Origin: Streptomyces geranii
GTDB lineage: Bacteria > Actinomycetota > Actinomycetes > Streptomycetales > Streptomycetaceae
DNA length: 64,000 bases
Assembly (NCBI RefSeq): GCF_002954775.1
Contig: NZ_PJME01000036.1
Span: forward strand, 34,455-98,454
Direction: 5' to 3'
Of the stretch, positions 6,929 to 15,648 are shown one piece after another. The stretch's first letter is position 1. Each line of letters starts with the position of its first letter. A model generated the notes under the pieces. That model ran no database searches. It saw only the letters and a list, made by a program, of their open reading frames with translations, and had not been told where the DNA came from. A program made the position numbers and the translations under genes.

Positions 6929-8635
6929 GTGGGGCAGCAGCCGAACGTGCTGACGCCGGATCAGTCGCCCCAGCACCGTCTTGGCTACATGATCCGAGAG
7001 CTGCGCAATGCGCGCGGTCTATCCATGCGGGAGCTGGCCGCCAAGACGTTCGTCTCGCACGCCAAGGTGCAACGTTGGGAGAACGGCGACCGTCCCCCGA
7101 AGGACCGCGAGGAGGCGGAGCTGATCGACCGGGTCCTGGGCGCTGGCGGACTTTTGGTCGAGCTCTGGCAGGAGATTGGCCGAGGGGTCTCCGAGCCCGT
7201 CCATGTATCCGAATCGTCGGTCCATGTATCCGATACATCGTTGGACCTGGCCACGGCTATCTCCTGGGCGGCATCGTCAGATGGGGAGGGGATCTTCGTC
7301 CCTCAACGTCTTGACGATGGAACGGTGGTGCTCGTGGCGCTCGATCGACGCACGCTGTTGCGCGCTGGGGTGGGGATCGGTGCAGCGGCGGTTGCTGGTC
7401 TCTCTACACCAGCAGCGGCTTCAGTCAACGCAACACAGGACCCGTTCGGTTTCGCCGGGCGCTTCACCGAAAGCTGGCCCGGCCTCCGACTTTCTCGCCC
7501 TGTTCCCGACTTCGGCGTCGACTGGCAGGCGCTCATCCCGGGCGGTCGTTCCATGCTCGGTTCCCAGCTCTCGCTCCAGGTCCACCCTGCGCGTGTCGAG
7601 GCGGGTCGGGTGATCGTGTCCGTCCCCGACCAGCGGCGTACTGAAGAGTTCCTGAACCGGCCGAATCGCAGTTTGCTGGTCGGGGCTGTCGCCTCTGCGG
7701 GTGCCCCGCAGTTCTATGTCCTGGATGGACGCAAGGCGCGTGGCAGGCTCGCGAGGAACCGCAACGCGCATGAGGTCACCGCTCCGACTGCCTACGAACT
7801 GGACGATTTCACCCAGGGCATCTTGTGGGCCGTCGCGAACTACGACGACGCGCTGCAGGCGGATGACCAGGCTCTTGCTGAGACTCACAGCGATCTCAGG
7901 GCGTATGAGCGGCTGTCCGCTTCCGCCGTCAGTCGAGAGGCCGCACCCGGGCTAAACCCTGTCGCCCACATGTGGCTCGGCTCAGATTTCTGTGCTCGCC
8001 ATATTCTCCGGGCGTTGCCCGATCTCCCCGAGGTGCCCGCCTTCTGGACCCGCGAGCAGCGCGGGGAGGAGGCCAGCGCCTGGCTGATCTTCGATCACAA
8101 GTACCCGTACCTGCGTGAGACGACCAAGGCACTTGGCAGTACGAGCACCCGCGCCTTCTGCATCCCCGAGAACGTCGTCCGTTCTTCCCCACGTCACGAG
8201 CGCATCCTGTTGTTCTTGGCCATGGCGCTGATGGAAGCGATGGGCATCCATACCCAGGTCACCTCCGACGCGTCCTACGAGGCGGTCGAGGGCTTCGTCG
8301 TAGCCCCCGACAAGGAGGCCGTGATCGCCAACTGGGTTGGCGGTGAGGGCATGTGGCATGTCGACGTGACCGCCCGATCATCGGTAGTCCGTGAGTTCAC
8401 GAACGCAGCGCAGGATGTCGGCGCCCATTCGGTCACCGCAGCGGCCACCCCTGCTGAACGGCTGCGTGCTCTCGCGCAGTACCTCGATCTGCCCTGGTCC
8501 TGGTTGATCCAGCGGTCTGCCCAGCTCGCCAAGGTCGGGTCGTCCGGGCTGATCCAATCCCGCAGCCGACTCGTCTCACCGGATGGCATCGACACCGCAT
8601 GCAGGTACGTGGGCTCTCTCCCAGCTGACCGCTGA
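6929..8635 (+). CDS. XRE-family regulator with large C-terminal domain, 568 aa
   Basis: GTG at 6929 is chosen because GGAGGGG lies 7 nt upstream. Residues ~15-75 are a Cro/CI helix-turn-helix (MRELAAKTFVSHAKVQRWENG). After a linker there is a DRRTLLRAG stretch followed by a hydrophobic run (residues ~139-157) that looks like a twin-arginine or membrane-anchoring segment, then a ~400-residue domain with features reminiscent of transglutaminase-like folds (HMWLGSDFCARHIL, later HVDVTA), which I cannot assign firmly. Only 38 bases separate it from the asparaginase gene, so it probably heads an operon with that and the PCC-domain gene. Internal repeats encode VHVS twice. Confidence 0.75.
   Translation: MGQQPNVLTPDQSPQHRLGYMIRELRNARGLSMRELAAKTFVSHAKVQRWENGDRPPKDREEAELIDRVLGAGGLLVELWQEIGRGVSEPVHVSESSVHVSDTSLDLATAISWAASSDGEGIFVPQRLDDGTVVLVALDRRTLLRAGVGIGAAAVAGLSTPAAASVNATQDPFGFAGRFTESWPGLRLSRPVPDFGVDWQALIPGGRSMLGSQLSLQVHPARVEAGRVIVSVPDQRRTEEFLNRPNRSLLVGAVASAGAPQFYVLDGRKARGRLARNRNAHEVTAPTAYELDDFTQGILWAVANYDDALQADDQALAETHSDLRAYERLSASAVSREAAPGLNPVAHMWLGSDFCARHILRALPDLPEVPAFWTREQRGEEASAWLIFDHKYPYLRETTKALGSTSTRAFCIPENVVRSSPRHERILLFLAMALMEAMGIHTQVTSDASYEAVEGFVVAPDKEAVIANWVGGEGMWHVDVTARSSVVREFTNAAQDVGAHSVTAAATPAERLRALAQYLDLPWSWLIQRSAQLAKVGSSGLIQSRSRLVSPDGIDTACRYVGSLPADR
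7199..7238. repeat. 21-bp direct repeat and 15-bp palindrome inside the XRE gene
   Basis: GTCCATGTATCCGA occurs at 7199 and again 21 bases later at 7220; the second copy runs into a perfect odd palindrome ATGTATCCGATACAT (7224-7238). Both carry the same TGTATCC half-site as the promoter region, suggesting additional operator sites inside the coding sequence. Confidence 0.6.
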
Positions 8636-8673
8636 CCCACACCATTCGCACGCCCACGAAGGGGCAAAAGACC

Positions 8674-9654
8674 ATGAACGACAGCACCCGACGCGTCGCG
8701 GTGTTCACCCTTGGCGGCACCATCGCGATGACAGCCCAGACAGGCGAGGGAGCAACGCCCACGCTGTCGGCCGACGACCTCGTCGCGGCCGTGCCGGGCC
8801 TCGCCGACACGGGTATCGCGGTAGAGGTCGTGGATTTCCGACAGCTTCCTGGGGCGTCGCTGTCCTTCGCCGACCTGCTCGAGCTCGCCGTGACGGTCGA
8901 GACGCTCCCGGTTCACGGCGTGGTCATCACGCAGGGGACGGACACGATCGAGGAGACCTCGTATCTGCTGGACCTCGTCACCGCCGGGGACATGCCGATC
9001 GTGGTCACGGGCGCCATGCGCAACGCGAGCATGGCCGGCGCGGACGGTCCTGCGAATGTGCTGGCCGCTATTCGCGTCGCGGCCAGCGCAGAGGCACGAG
9101 GTACGGGCTGCACCGTGGTGTTCGGAGAAGAGATCCACGCTGCCCGCTGGGTCCGCAAGACCCACGCCACGAGTCCGACGGCCTTCACCTCGTACCCCGG
9201 GCCGATCGGCTACATCGTGGAAGACCGCGTACGGATTATGGCGCGCCCTAGCACCTCTCTGACGGTCGCTCCTCACAATGCCAGCGCTCCCGCGCGCACC
9301 GCGATCGTCACAGTTGGTCTCGGCGACGACGGGACCGTCCTGCGAGCCGTTGGCGACCATGTCGACGGACTGGTGGTCGCGGCGTTCGGGGCCGGGCATG
9401 TCCCCATGGCATGCGTGGACGAACTCGCCAGTCTCGCCAAGCGCATGCCGGTCATCCTCGCGACGCGAACCGGATCCGGTCCTGTGCTCAGCCAGACCTA
9501 CGGCTTCCCCGGCTCTGAATCCGACCTGCTCACACACGGGTTGATCTCCGCCAGCACGCTGGACCCGATCAAGGCACGCATCCTTCTACAGCTGCTGCTG
9601 ATGACCTCCGCCAACACGGACCAGATCGCCCAGACCTTCAGCACCATCTCGTAA
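8674..9654 (+). CDS. L-asparaginase (type I/II family), 326 aa
   Basis: The two threonine active-site motifs of the asparaginase/glutaminase family are intact: TLGGTIAM near residue 12 and HGVVITQGTDTIEETS near residue 85, followed by the conserved GAMRNASMAGADGPANVLAA. Length (326) is normal. The enzyme hydrolyses L-asparagine to aspartate and ammonia. No signal peptide is visible, so it is probably cytoplasmic. It lies 38 bases after the XRE gene and 28 bases before the PCC-domain gene, indicating one operon. Whether its true substrate is free asparagine or a modified amino acid is open. Confidence 0.9.
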   Translation: MNDSTRRVAVFTLGGTIAMTAQTGEGATPTLSADDLVAAVPGLADTGIAVEVVDFRQLPGASLSFADLLELAVTVETLPVHGVVITQGTDTIEETSYLLDLVTAGDMPIVVTGAMRNASMAGADGPANVLAAIRVAASAEARGTGCTVVFGEEIHAARWVRKTHATSPTAFTSYPGPIGYIVEDRVRIMARPSTSLTVAPHNASAPARTAIVTVGLGDDGTVLRAVGDHVDGLVVAAFGAGHVPMACVDELASLAKRMPVILATRTGSGPVLSQTYGFPGSESDLLTHGLISASTLDPIKARILLQLLLMTSANTDQIAQTFSTIS

Positions 9655-9682
9655 CCGTCTCACCAGCATCCGGAGAACCGCC

Positions 9683-10144
9683 TTGCGTAGCTACGAGCTG
9701 ACCACCGGCCGGACCTTCGCCGTGAATTTCGACCACGGCGACGACTTCTTTCCGACTCTTGCCGATTTCTGCCGCGCGAACGGGATCCGGCACGGCTACA
9801 TCCCGATGTTCATCGCCGGCTTCGCGGAGGCGGACATCGTCGGGGCCTGCGAAAAGCTTGAAGACCCTGACGCCCCGGTCTGGAGCAAGGTCCACGTCAC
9901 GGGTGTGGAGGCAATGGGGTGTGGAACCCTCGCCTACGACGCTGAGACGGACTCGGTCTCGCCGCATATCCATACATCTCTGGGGGAGAAGGCACGGTCG
10001 GCAAACGGATATACAAGTCATCTACTCAGTGCCCGTGTCCAGTTTCTCGTCGAAATGTATGTCGTCGAGGTCACCGCGCCCGTGATGACTCGCCCGAAGA
10101 ACCCGCTTCTCTATGACGTTCCGTTGCTGACCTTTGAAGCCTGA
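9683..10144 (+). CDS. PCC-domain (DUF296) protein, 153 aa
   Basis: TTG start at 9683 with GGAG about 8 nt upstream. The sequence fits the PCC/DUF296 fold (also called PPC): an initial YELTTGRTFAVNFDHGDDF strand, GYIPMFIAGFAEADI, and a late HIHTSLGEK motif. In bacteria these are small stand-alone trimeric proteins, often next to metabolic genes; the His-containing motif can bind metal. It is the third gene of the XRE-asparaginase-PCC operon. Function unknown, possibly a binding or regulatory partner of the enzyme. Confidence 0.8.
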   Translation: MRSYELTTGRTFAVNFDHGDDFFPTLADFCRANGIRHGYIPMFIAGFAEADIVGACEKLEDPDAPVWSKVHVTGVEAMGCGTLAYDAETDSVSPHIHTSLGEKARSANGYTSHLLSARVQFLVEMYVVEVTAPVMTRPKNPLLYDVPLLTFEA

Positions 10145-10154
10145 GGAAGTGGTC

Positions 10155-10765
10155 ATGACGACCGGAATTGGTGCGGCAGGCCAGGTGTATCTGGTCGGCT
10201 CTCTAGGCTCAAGGTTCGTGAAGATCGGCTACAGCAGGAACCCGGAAAAACGTCTCTGGTTCCTCCAAGTCGGGTCGCCTGTCGAACTTTCCCTGCTGGC
10301 GACATTTGAGGGCGGCCCAGATCTGGAAGCACAGCTACACCGCTACTTCGGCGCCCACAACGTACGTGGTTAATGGTTCAGGCTTGGTGAAAACCCAGTG
10401 GAGGAGGTGCGTGCTGCCATAGCTCTGGGCATGGCAGGAATGCGCTCGAGCCGTGCACCCAGCCGCACCACGCGACAGAGTTTTCCGCTCTCCAACTCGG
10501 GGGAATCGACTGGGAGGTTCGCTTCCCTCCGGTACCTCACTGGCGTGCCAGGGGTGTCCTTGCTGCGCACAGCATCATCCTGGAGACGCCCGGCTCCGGA
10601 GAAGCGATGCTTCATCAGTGCAACGCAAATGGCGGCTGCGTCGACTGCCGCACTGGCCGTCTTGCCTATCTGGGGGATCCTGACTTCATCGTGGAGGAGA
10701 CGAGTTGGGAACCTCGCTGTTGGGATGAGCGGTTCCCACAGATACGTCCGCCCAGAAGGAATTGA
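10155..10765 (+). pseudogene. GIY-YIG-like (T5orf172/MUG113) gene, broken by a nonsense codon and a frameshift
   Basis: ATG at 10155 follows GAGGAAG and opens a GIY-YIG-like domain (GQVYLVGSLGSRFVKIGYSR, then LEAQLHRYFGAHNVRG). The frame is stopped by TAA at 10371-10373 exactly where the family has Glu in the motif RGEWF: after the stop the same frame reads WFRLGENPVEEVRAAIAL. Near 10440 coding character moves to another frame (ALQLGGIDWEVRFPPVPHW ... CVDCRTGRLAYLGDPDF) and ends at TGA 10763-10765. Both lesions are direct observations; the family assignment rests on motif reading. It lies directly after the PCC gene and was probably the last gene of that operon. Confidence 0.65.
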
Positions 10766-10935
10766 AGGGGCACCCTCGAACTTCCCGCCTCACGGGAAAT
10801 TTGAGGGAAAGGCAACCATCCTACGGGAATTTCGGCATATCAGCCCAAATTCTCCTTGGCAGTATCCGAAGAATCTGCTCAGATTGGGGGCACCGCAGGC
10901 GCAACCTGCCTCCAATTAATAAAAACTTGATGGCC

Positions 10936-11583
10936 TTACCGAGGAGGTGTGACGAACGGATGAGCGAGGTGTCTTGGCGCGACCGTGCGCTCCTCCTCCG
11001 TGGTTTCCCCTTGAGCCGGCCCCAGAGCCCTGAGCGCGGCCTGGAGCGTCGCGCTCTCCTGGTTCCACCTCTTGGGCGCGATGAGCTTCAGCCTCGGTGT
11101 GCCGCCCTGTGTGAGGACTTGGCTCTGGCAGTCGATGACCGGGATGAGCCCTTGGCTGTGGGCGTAGAGGAGTACGGGTTTTTGGGCGATGAGCGAGCGG
11201 AGTTCGAGTCGGGCTACCGGTCCGAAGCGGTAGACCCTGCTTCCGGCACGTTTTTGTTTTCCTACGACGACGAGGCCGTCGATTTCTCCGGCGACTGTGT
11301 CCCAGTCGTAGGGCTGGTCGTCGGTGAAAACGCTGCGGTAGTGCAGGACTTCGGCGCTGTCGGGCAGGTCCTGGGTGATCTGTGCCAGCCAGTTGTCCCA
11401 CTTGGGGTTGTCCACGGTTCTGGGTGCGGCGCTGACGTACACGCGCACCGGGGCGCCGGGGGTTCGGCTGGCGGCGAGTCGCTGCATGGCTGTCGCGAAG
11501 CGACGTTGTTGCAGCGGCGTGGCGAAGGACTCCACGTCCAGGTCCTGGGAGTCGGTCGGCGGTGCATGCATGACGCTCATCAT
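10936..11583 (-). CDS. Hypothetical protein, ~215 aa, possible nucleotide-binding alpha/beta fold
   Basis: Residues 45-150 alternate strands and helices: VRVYVSAAP, then LHYRSVF, then IDGLVVVGKQKR, ending KPVLLYAHSQGLIPVIDC. This layout is reminiscent of nucleoside 2-deoxyribosyltransferase-like or TIR-like Rossmann folds, but no catalytic signature is certain. The start is uncertain: several in-frame ATGs cluster at 11565-11583 and no strong ribosome site is visible. It faces the broken GIY-YIG gene. Function unknown. Confidence 0.55.
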   Translation of the reverse strand: MMSVMHAPPTDSQDLDVESFATPLQQRRFATAMQRLAASRTPGAPVRVYVSAAPRTVDNPKWDNWLAQITQDLPDSAEVLHYRSVFTDDQPYDWDTVAGEIDGLVVVGKQKRAGSRVYRFGPVARLELRSLIAQKPVLLYAHSQGLIPVIDCQSQVLTQGGTPRLKLIAPKRWNQESATLQAALRALGPAQGETTEEERTVAPRHLAHPFVTPPR

Positions 11584-11803
11584 GCCGGTTTGATCTCCGG
11601 TGGGAGCTCACGGGGGCAGACGGCGATCGGGCTGGCGGTGCGTCAAAAGGGGTTTCTGCAAGGTCGACACGACGTGGGGCGGGGTGTCGTTGCGTGCGGT
11701 GAGGGGGGTACTGTGTCTCCGGATAAGATCAAAATGGACATGGTTAAGCCCCGCGAGGCTGCACTCCGGGGCACGGCCGCAGACCAAATTAGGTGGTCTC
11801 GAC

Positions 11804-11965
11804 ATGGCTCAGGGTACCCGTACCTTCGGGCAGGCACACAACAAGGCATCTGCCGCCGTAGTAGCGATGGTTCGTACGTCGCTCCGGCGGGCGGGTGCCT
11901 TTCCCATGCTTCCGCACATCTCCGAGTGCGGGTACACGTCTCGCCCCGCGAGGGGGTCGAGATGA
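11804..11965 (+). CDS. Small ORF, 53 aa, start resembles ribosomal protein eL37
   Basis: ATG at 11804 is preceded by AGGTGG at 7-nt spacing. The first 14 residues (MAQGTRTFGQAHNK) share G-T-x-x-F-G and H-N-K with the N-terminus of archaeal/eukaryotic eL37, and the C-terminal part has ECGYTSRPAR, like the last zinc-ribbon Cys of that family. The middle does not match in this frame; in the +1 frame the DNA reads ICRRSS..SY, near the expected CRRCGRRSY. It may be a decayed zinc-ribbon gene, or coincidence. Bacteria normally lack eL37. Confidence 0.3.
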   Translation: MAQGTRTFGQAHNKASAAVVAMVRTSLRRAGAFPMLPHISECGYTSRPARGSR

Positions 11966-12462
11966 GGTGAGTTTGCGGGCGGCGCCTGCTGTGCAGGACT
12001 TCTAGCCGCCCGGGGCCCGGCCACATAGTGATGCCACTCACCTCGGCACGGCGCCCCAACTAATTCTCCGGTTTCGGCCTGCCACGGCCTCCCCGGAGGG
12101 GCTGCTCGCCCCGGTACCAGCCGGCTGCGAGCGGTTCGAACTTGGTTCTCCCAGAACCACAACGCGTGCCCCCTTTCACAGGAGGGGCTTCGTCGTGTCC
12201 ACCTTCAAAGAAGGAGGCGTCGTCATTCTGCACGACCGCGCGGGCTTTCGCCAGCCCGCTTATGCCTGTTTCATGCGCTTTTGCGCGTCCGTGGCGTCCC
12301 GTCTGGCGCAATCTCACAGCCCGATTCGCCCTGTACATCCCGCTGTTCGGGACGTCTTTCCGATCTGGTGCCCGTCAGGTGTCACACCGGGCCCGATCGC
12401 GACACCTGTAGAAAGTGTGCACCGCTCTGTCCCGGCTCCCGCCGTACCCGCGTCCGATCTCG
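11966..12462. other. Intergenic region with two hairpins, no clear gene
   Basis: About 500 bases without a supportable gene. CGGGCGGC (11976-11983) pairs with GCCGCCCG (12005-12012), and GCGGGCT (12240-12246) pairs with AGCCCGC (12253-12259); both are terminator-like. The remainder leads into the DnaA-box-like sites before the large replication-like gene. Confidence 0.4.
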
Positions 12463-12503
12463 TTGTCCACAGCCCCGCCACTGCTCGCTGGAATCTGTCC
12501 ACA
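12463..12503 (+). promoter_or_regulatory. Two DnaA-box-like sites upstream of the Rep-like gene
   Basis: TTGTCCACA at 12463-12471 is identical to the Streptomyces DnaA-box consensus, and CTGTCCACA at 12495-12503 differs by one base. They lie 60-100 bases before the GTG of the 738-aa protein. Two boxes alone do not prove an origin, but their position next to a DNA-binding protein and a DciA-like gene is suggestive. Confidence 0.45.
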
Positions 12504-12562
12504 GGTGACCTGGTCCAGGGTCGCCGGATGGATCATGTTCTGGCTTCCTTCCGGGTGGGCCG

Positions 12563-14779
12563 GTGAGCACGGCCGCGGCGTCGGCCGCCGCTCTGGTCGA
12601 CGCCCGTGTCGGCGGTGTTCGGCGCCGTCGGCTGCGGTCGGTGCCCGCGCAGGCCGGCCCGGTGCCGGTGCGCGGTCCGGCGCACCCGTTGGCGTTGGGT
12701 CGGGATGCCCAGGCCCGGCTGGGTGGTGCGGTGCGCACGTTGCTGGACGCCGATGGTCTGGAGGGCATGTCGGACGCGGTCCGGCTTGCTGTGATCGTGC
12801 TGGCGTCGCGTACGCCGTCGGAGACAGGCGTCGTGGAGATCCGTACGCCCGAACTGGGGCGGTGGCTGGGGTTGTCCGCGTCGTACGTCGCCTCCGAGGT
12901 AGTCCCGGCGCTGCGCCGTTCCGGTCTGGTCTCCGTTGAGACGGCGCCGGGCGAGTTCGGCCAGGACGTCGGGCTGGAGTGCCGGGTGCTGCCGGTGTGG
13001 GCCGCGTACAGCGTGGTCGGGCATCCGCTGGCGCTGGAGAAGAAAGAGCTGGCGACCTTGTTGCGGTTGCTGGAGGCCGTGATGGCTCCGGGGTGGGTGC
13101 ACCGGGACGGTCGGGTGACTCCGGCCGGGCTGCTCGGTTCGCGTACGGGGCGTGCGGCGGCGACCGACCGTCTGGCGCTGCTCCTGCTGGTCCTGACGTC
13201 GCGGGATAACGGTCGGGTGCGGCAGTGCGGCGGCACGGTGGACACCAAGCGGGGCCGTGCGGCGGCGACGGTGGCCCGGCTGCTGGGCAGCAAGGCGTCC
13301 GCGGGGGAGCGGGTTCTGGAGCGGCTGGAGGACCGGGGCCTGGTGCAGCGGGTGCGGGTGGCGACGGGGTCCGGTCTCGCGCACCGTACGCGGCTGATCG
13401 TGCCGGCGGTCGCCGCCGCGCACGCCAAGCGCGGTGGCGCCGACGCCCGGAAGAAGCACCGTGTGACCGTCCCTAGCGCCCCGGGTTACCCCGACGTTGC
13501 GGCAGGGGGTAGTGAGCCCTTCGAGCCGGACACAGAGTCGCAGGTCAGCGGTGTGTCGGTGGCGGATGCGGCGGGTGTGGCAGAGCCCGACGTTACGGCA
13601 TCCCTTCACACTGATCACCCTGCTGTGGGTACTGACGGTTCTTCTCTCTCGCTCTCTGGTGGGTTTTCCGGCGAAGGCCGTCAGGGGTTCGGTGATCTGC
13701 CGGAGTGCGCGTGCGAGCGCGAGGACCAGGCTGTGGACGCCGACGTTGTCGGCGGGCTGCGCCTGGTCGGCGACGAGGACGGCCCGCTGCGCGGGGAACA
13801 GCCGAAGAAGTCCCCGTCGTCGATCAGCGAGAACGGCAACTGCGGCCCGGTGGCCAGCGCCCCAGTGCGGGTCGTAGCCAGTACGGGGCAGGGCAGGCAG
13901 CAGCAGGGGAGAGGGGTCCTGTCGCCGGAGAACCTGCGGGTGATCTTCGAGCCGGTCCGGCTGCTGTGGGCGCGTCTGGAGCGTCCCGCCGCCCGCCGCC
14001 TGGTGGAGGCCGCCGCGCGTGCTGAGCTGGCCACGGTGAGCGGATTCGTAGGCCAAGCCGACGGCCCGCAGGTCCTCGCCGACCGGCTCGCCCGGCGCTT
14101 GGAGGATCAGTTGCGGCTGGGCGGTCCGATCAAGGACCCGGTGGGCTGGCTGATCGGCAAGGGCCTGCCCCAGAGGCAGGAGTGCGGCGACCGGCTGTGC
14201 GACGACCGCATGCTGCTCGACTCCGGCCGGGACTGCCCGCGCTGCGAGGACCGGCAGGCCATCAGCCGTGCCCGGCGCAACGCGGTCGCGGCCGCCGTCG
14301 ACACCGCGATGCCGTACGCCTCCGAAGCCGAGCGCCGTACGGTGACCGAGCGGCAGCTGCACGAGACTGTGGCCGCCCGGGCATGGGCCCGCGAACAGGA
14401 GTGGGAGCAGGTCAGGGCCCGGCAGGCGGCAGCGGCCAAGGCCCGCGCCGAAACTGCGGCCACGCGCCCCGCCCTTGATGAGCCGGCCACACCGTCGGCC
14501 CCGGTCGCGTGGCCCGTCCCGCGCTCGGTACCCGCCGCCCCGGTGCTGGAGGTCGACGTCGTCGACCAGGACACGGTCCTCGAGGACCTGACCCGCGAGC
14601 AGGTCCTGGACTGGCGCACCCGCGCCGCCCGCGACCACCATGTCGTGTTCAACCATATCGACCGGTACGGCGAGCACTCGGCGCAGAGGCTGTTCACCAG
14701 GGCCTTCGTCGCGGACGTGCAGCGCCTGTCCGGCCTCGGGCACCTGGATCTCGGCTACACCACCTGGGAGCGGTCGTGA
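12563..14779 (+). CDS. Large winged-helix/zinc-motif DNA-binding protein, candidate replication initiator, 738 aa
   Basis: GTG at 12563 opens the frame. Residues ~45-135 form a helix-turn-helix/winged domain (ELGRWLGLSASYVASEVVPALRRSGLV) and residues ~215-290 a second one (TVARLLGSKASAGERVLERLEDRGLVQRV). Residues ~430-570 are helical, and a Cys cluster follows near 535-560 (CGDRLC, CPRC), spaced like a zinc finger. The C-terminal 150 residues are charged and helical. DnaA-box-like sites precede it and a broken DciA-like (helicase loader) gene follows 18 bases later, so I infer a replication role. It could instead be a large transcription factor. Confidence 0.6.
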   Translation: MSTAAASAAALVDARVGGVRRRRLRSVPAQAGPVPVRGPAHPLALGRDAQARLGGAVRTLLDADGLEGMSDAVRLAVIVLASRTPSETGVVEIRTPELGRWLGLSASYVASEVVPALRRSGLVSVETAPGEFGQDVGLECRVLPVWAAYSVVGHPLALEKKELATLLRLLEAVMAPGWVHRDGRVTPAGLLGSRTGRAAATDRLALLLLVLTSRDNGRVRQCGGTVDTKRGRAAATVARLLGSKASAGERVLERLEDRGLVQRVRVATGSGLAHRTRLIVPAVAAAHAKRGGADARKKHRVTVPSAPGYPDVAAGGSEPFEPDTESQVSGVSVADAAGVAEPDVTASLHTDHPAVGTDGSSLSLSGGFSGEGRQGFGDLPECACEREDQAVDADVVGGLRLVGDEDGPLRGEQPKKSPSSISENGNCGPVASAPVRVVASTGQGRQQQGRGVLSPENLRVIFEPVRLLWARLERPAARRLVEAAARAELATVSGFVGQADGPQVLADRLARRLEDQLRLGGPIKDPVGWLIGKGLPQRQECGDRLCDDRMLLDSGRDCPRCEDRQAISRARRNAVAAAVDTAMPYASEAERRTVTERQLHETVAARAWAREQEWEQVRARQAAAAKARAETAATRPALDEPATPSAPVAWPVPRSVPAAPVLEVDVVDQDTVLEDLTREQVLDWRTRAARDHHVVFNHIDRYGEHSAQRLFTRAFVADVQRLSGLGHLDLGYTTWERS

Positions 14780-14797
14780 GCGGCAGCGGGCTGTCGG

Positions 14798-15587
14798 GTG
14801 GCTAGGGCGGGCGTCGAACTGGCTCGGGTCGCGCTGCGAGCCGCACTGAAGGCGACACACAAGAACGGCGGCAACACCCGTACGGCGAAGCCGAAGCCGC
14901 GGACGACGTCGGTGGTCCATCGCGACGGGCGCGAGCCGATGGGGCTCGGGGCGGCGATCGGCGCGCTGGTGACCGAGCGGGCCTGGGAGTTCCCGGCCGC
15001 CGGTGCCACGCTGCGCCAGCGGTGGGAGGCCCTCGCCCCCGAGCTCGCCGGACACATCGTGGCGGTCGGCTACGCCGCCGACTCTGGCCGGCTCACTGTA
15101 TGTCCGGAGTCGGCGGCCTGGGCGACGAAGGGCCCGGCTGGAGCAGTCCCGGATCATCGCGGCTGCCAGCGCGTCGGCTGGCCGCACGGTCGTGCGCGGC
15201 CTGCGGATCCTCGCGCCCGGCTCCGTGTCCACACTGGGGTCGAACGACGGCATCCTCCAGGCCCCGGAGGCGCCCAAGGAGCCGGTGAAGACACGGGAGA
15301 TGGCCAGCGACGGCTACCACCGTGCACTCGCTGCCCACCGGCAGGCCGCCCCGCCCTCCCCGGCGGACCTCGCCATCACGGAGGCGGTCGAACGGTAGAC
15401 CTGGGCGATGCGCGAGCTCAGTCGAAAGGCGTTCCCGGAGCCGGGGGTGCCCACGGACGACCAGCCGGCCGCGATCAAGGCGGCCCGTGCCCTGGCGCTG
15501 CGCCGGGCACGGCAAGAGCGTGCGTCCCGGACGTCCGGGACGGTGGTCGCCGTCCCCGAGTCGGCTGCACTGCGGACCACGGCCTGA
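14798..15587 (+). pseudogene. DciA-like (DUF721) gene with a frameshift and an in-frame stop
   Basis: GTG at 14798 begins ARAGVELARVALRAAL, then PMGLGAAIGALVTERAWEFP and LTVCPESAAWATK, the pattern of DUF721/DciA proteins that load or replace helicase-loading factors. At about 15126-15130 (AAGGGCCC) the frame is shifted by one extra G: the continuation ARLEQSRIIAAASASAGRTV is in the other frame. That frame then meets TAG at 15396-15398, where CAG (Gln) would fit (ITEAVER-stop-TWAMRELSRKAFPEPG), and it continues as a plausible C-terminus to TGA at 15585-15587. One indel and one nonsense change would restore the gene. Confidence 0.65.
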
Positions 15588-15648
15588 GCCAACTGGTAGA
15601 TCAGCACCCCCTGCCGCACCGACTGCTCGATCGGGCGGGATCCCGACG

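Noticed and set aside
12060..12566. Several overlapping short frames before the Rep-like gene
   Set aside because: No ribosome site, codon bias or recognisable motif on either strand; treated as intergenic with hairpins.
12533..15277. A 914-codon leftward frame across the Rep-like gene
   Set aside because: It is the shadow of the rightward 738-aa and DciA-like reading frames, is Arg/Pro-rich, and has no start site or domain.
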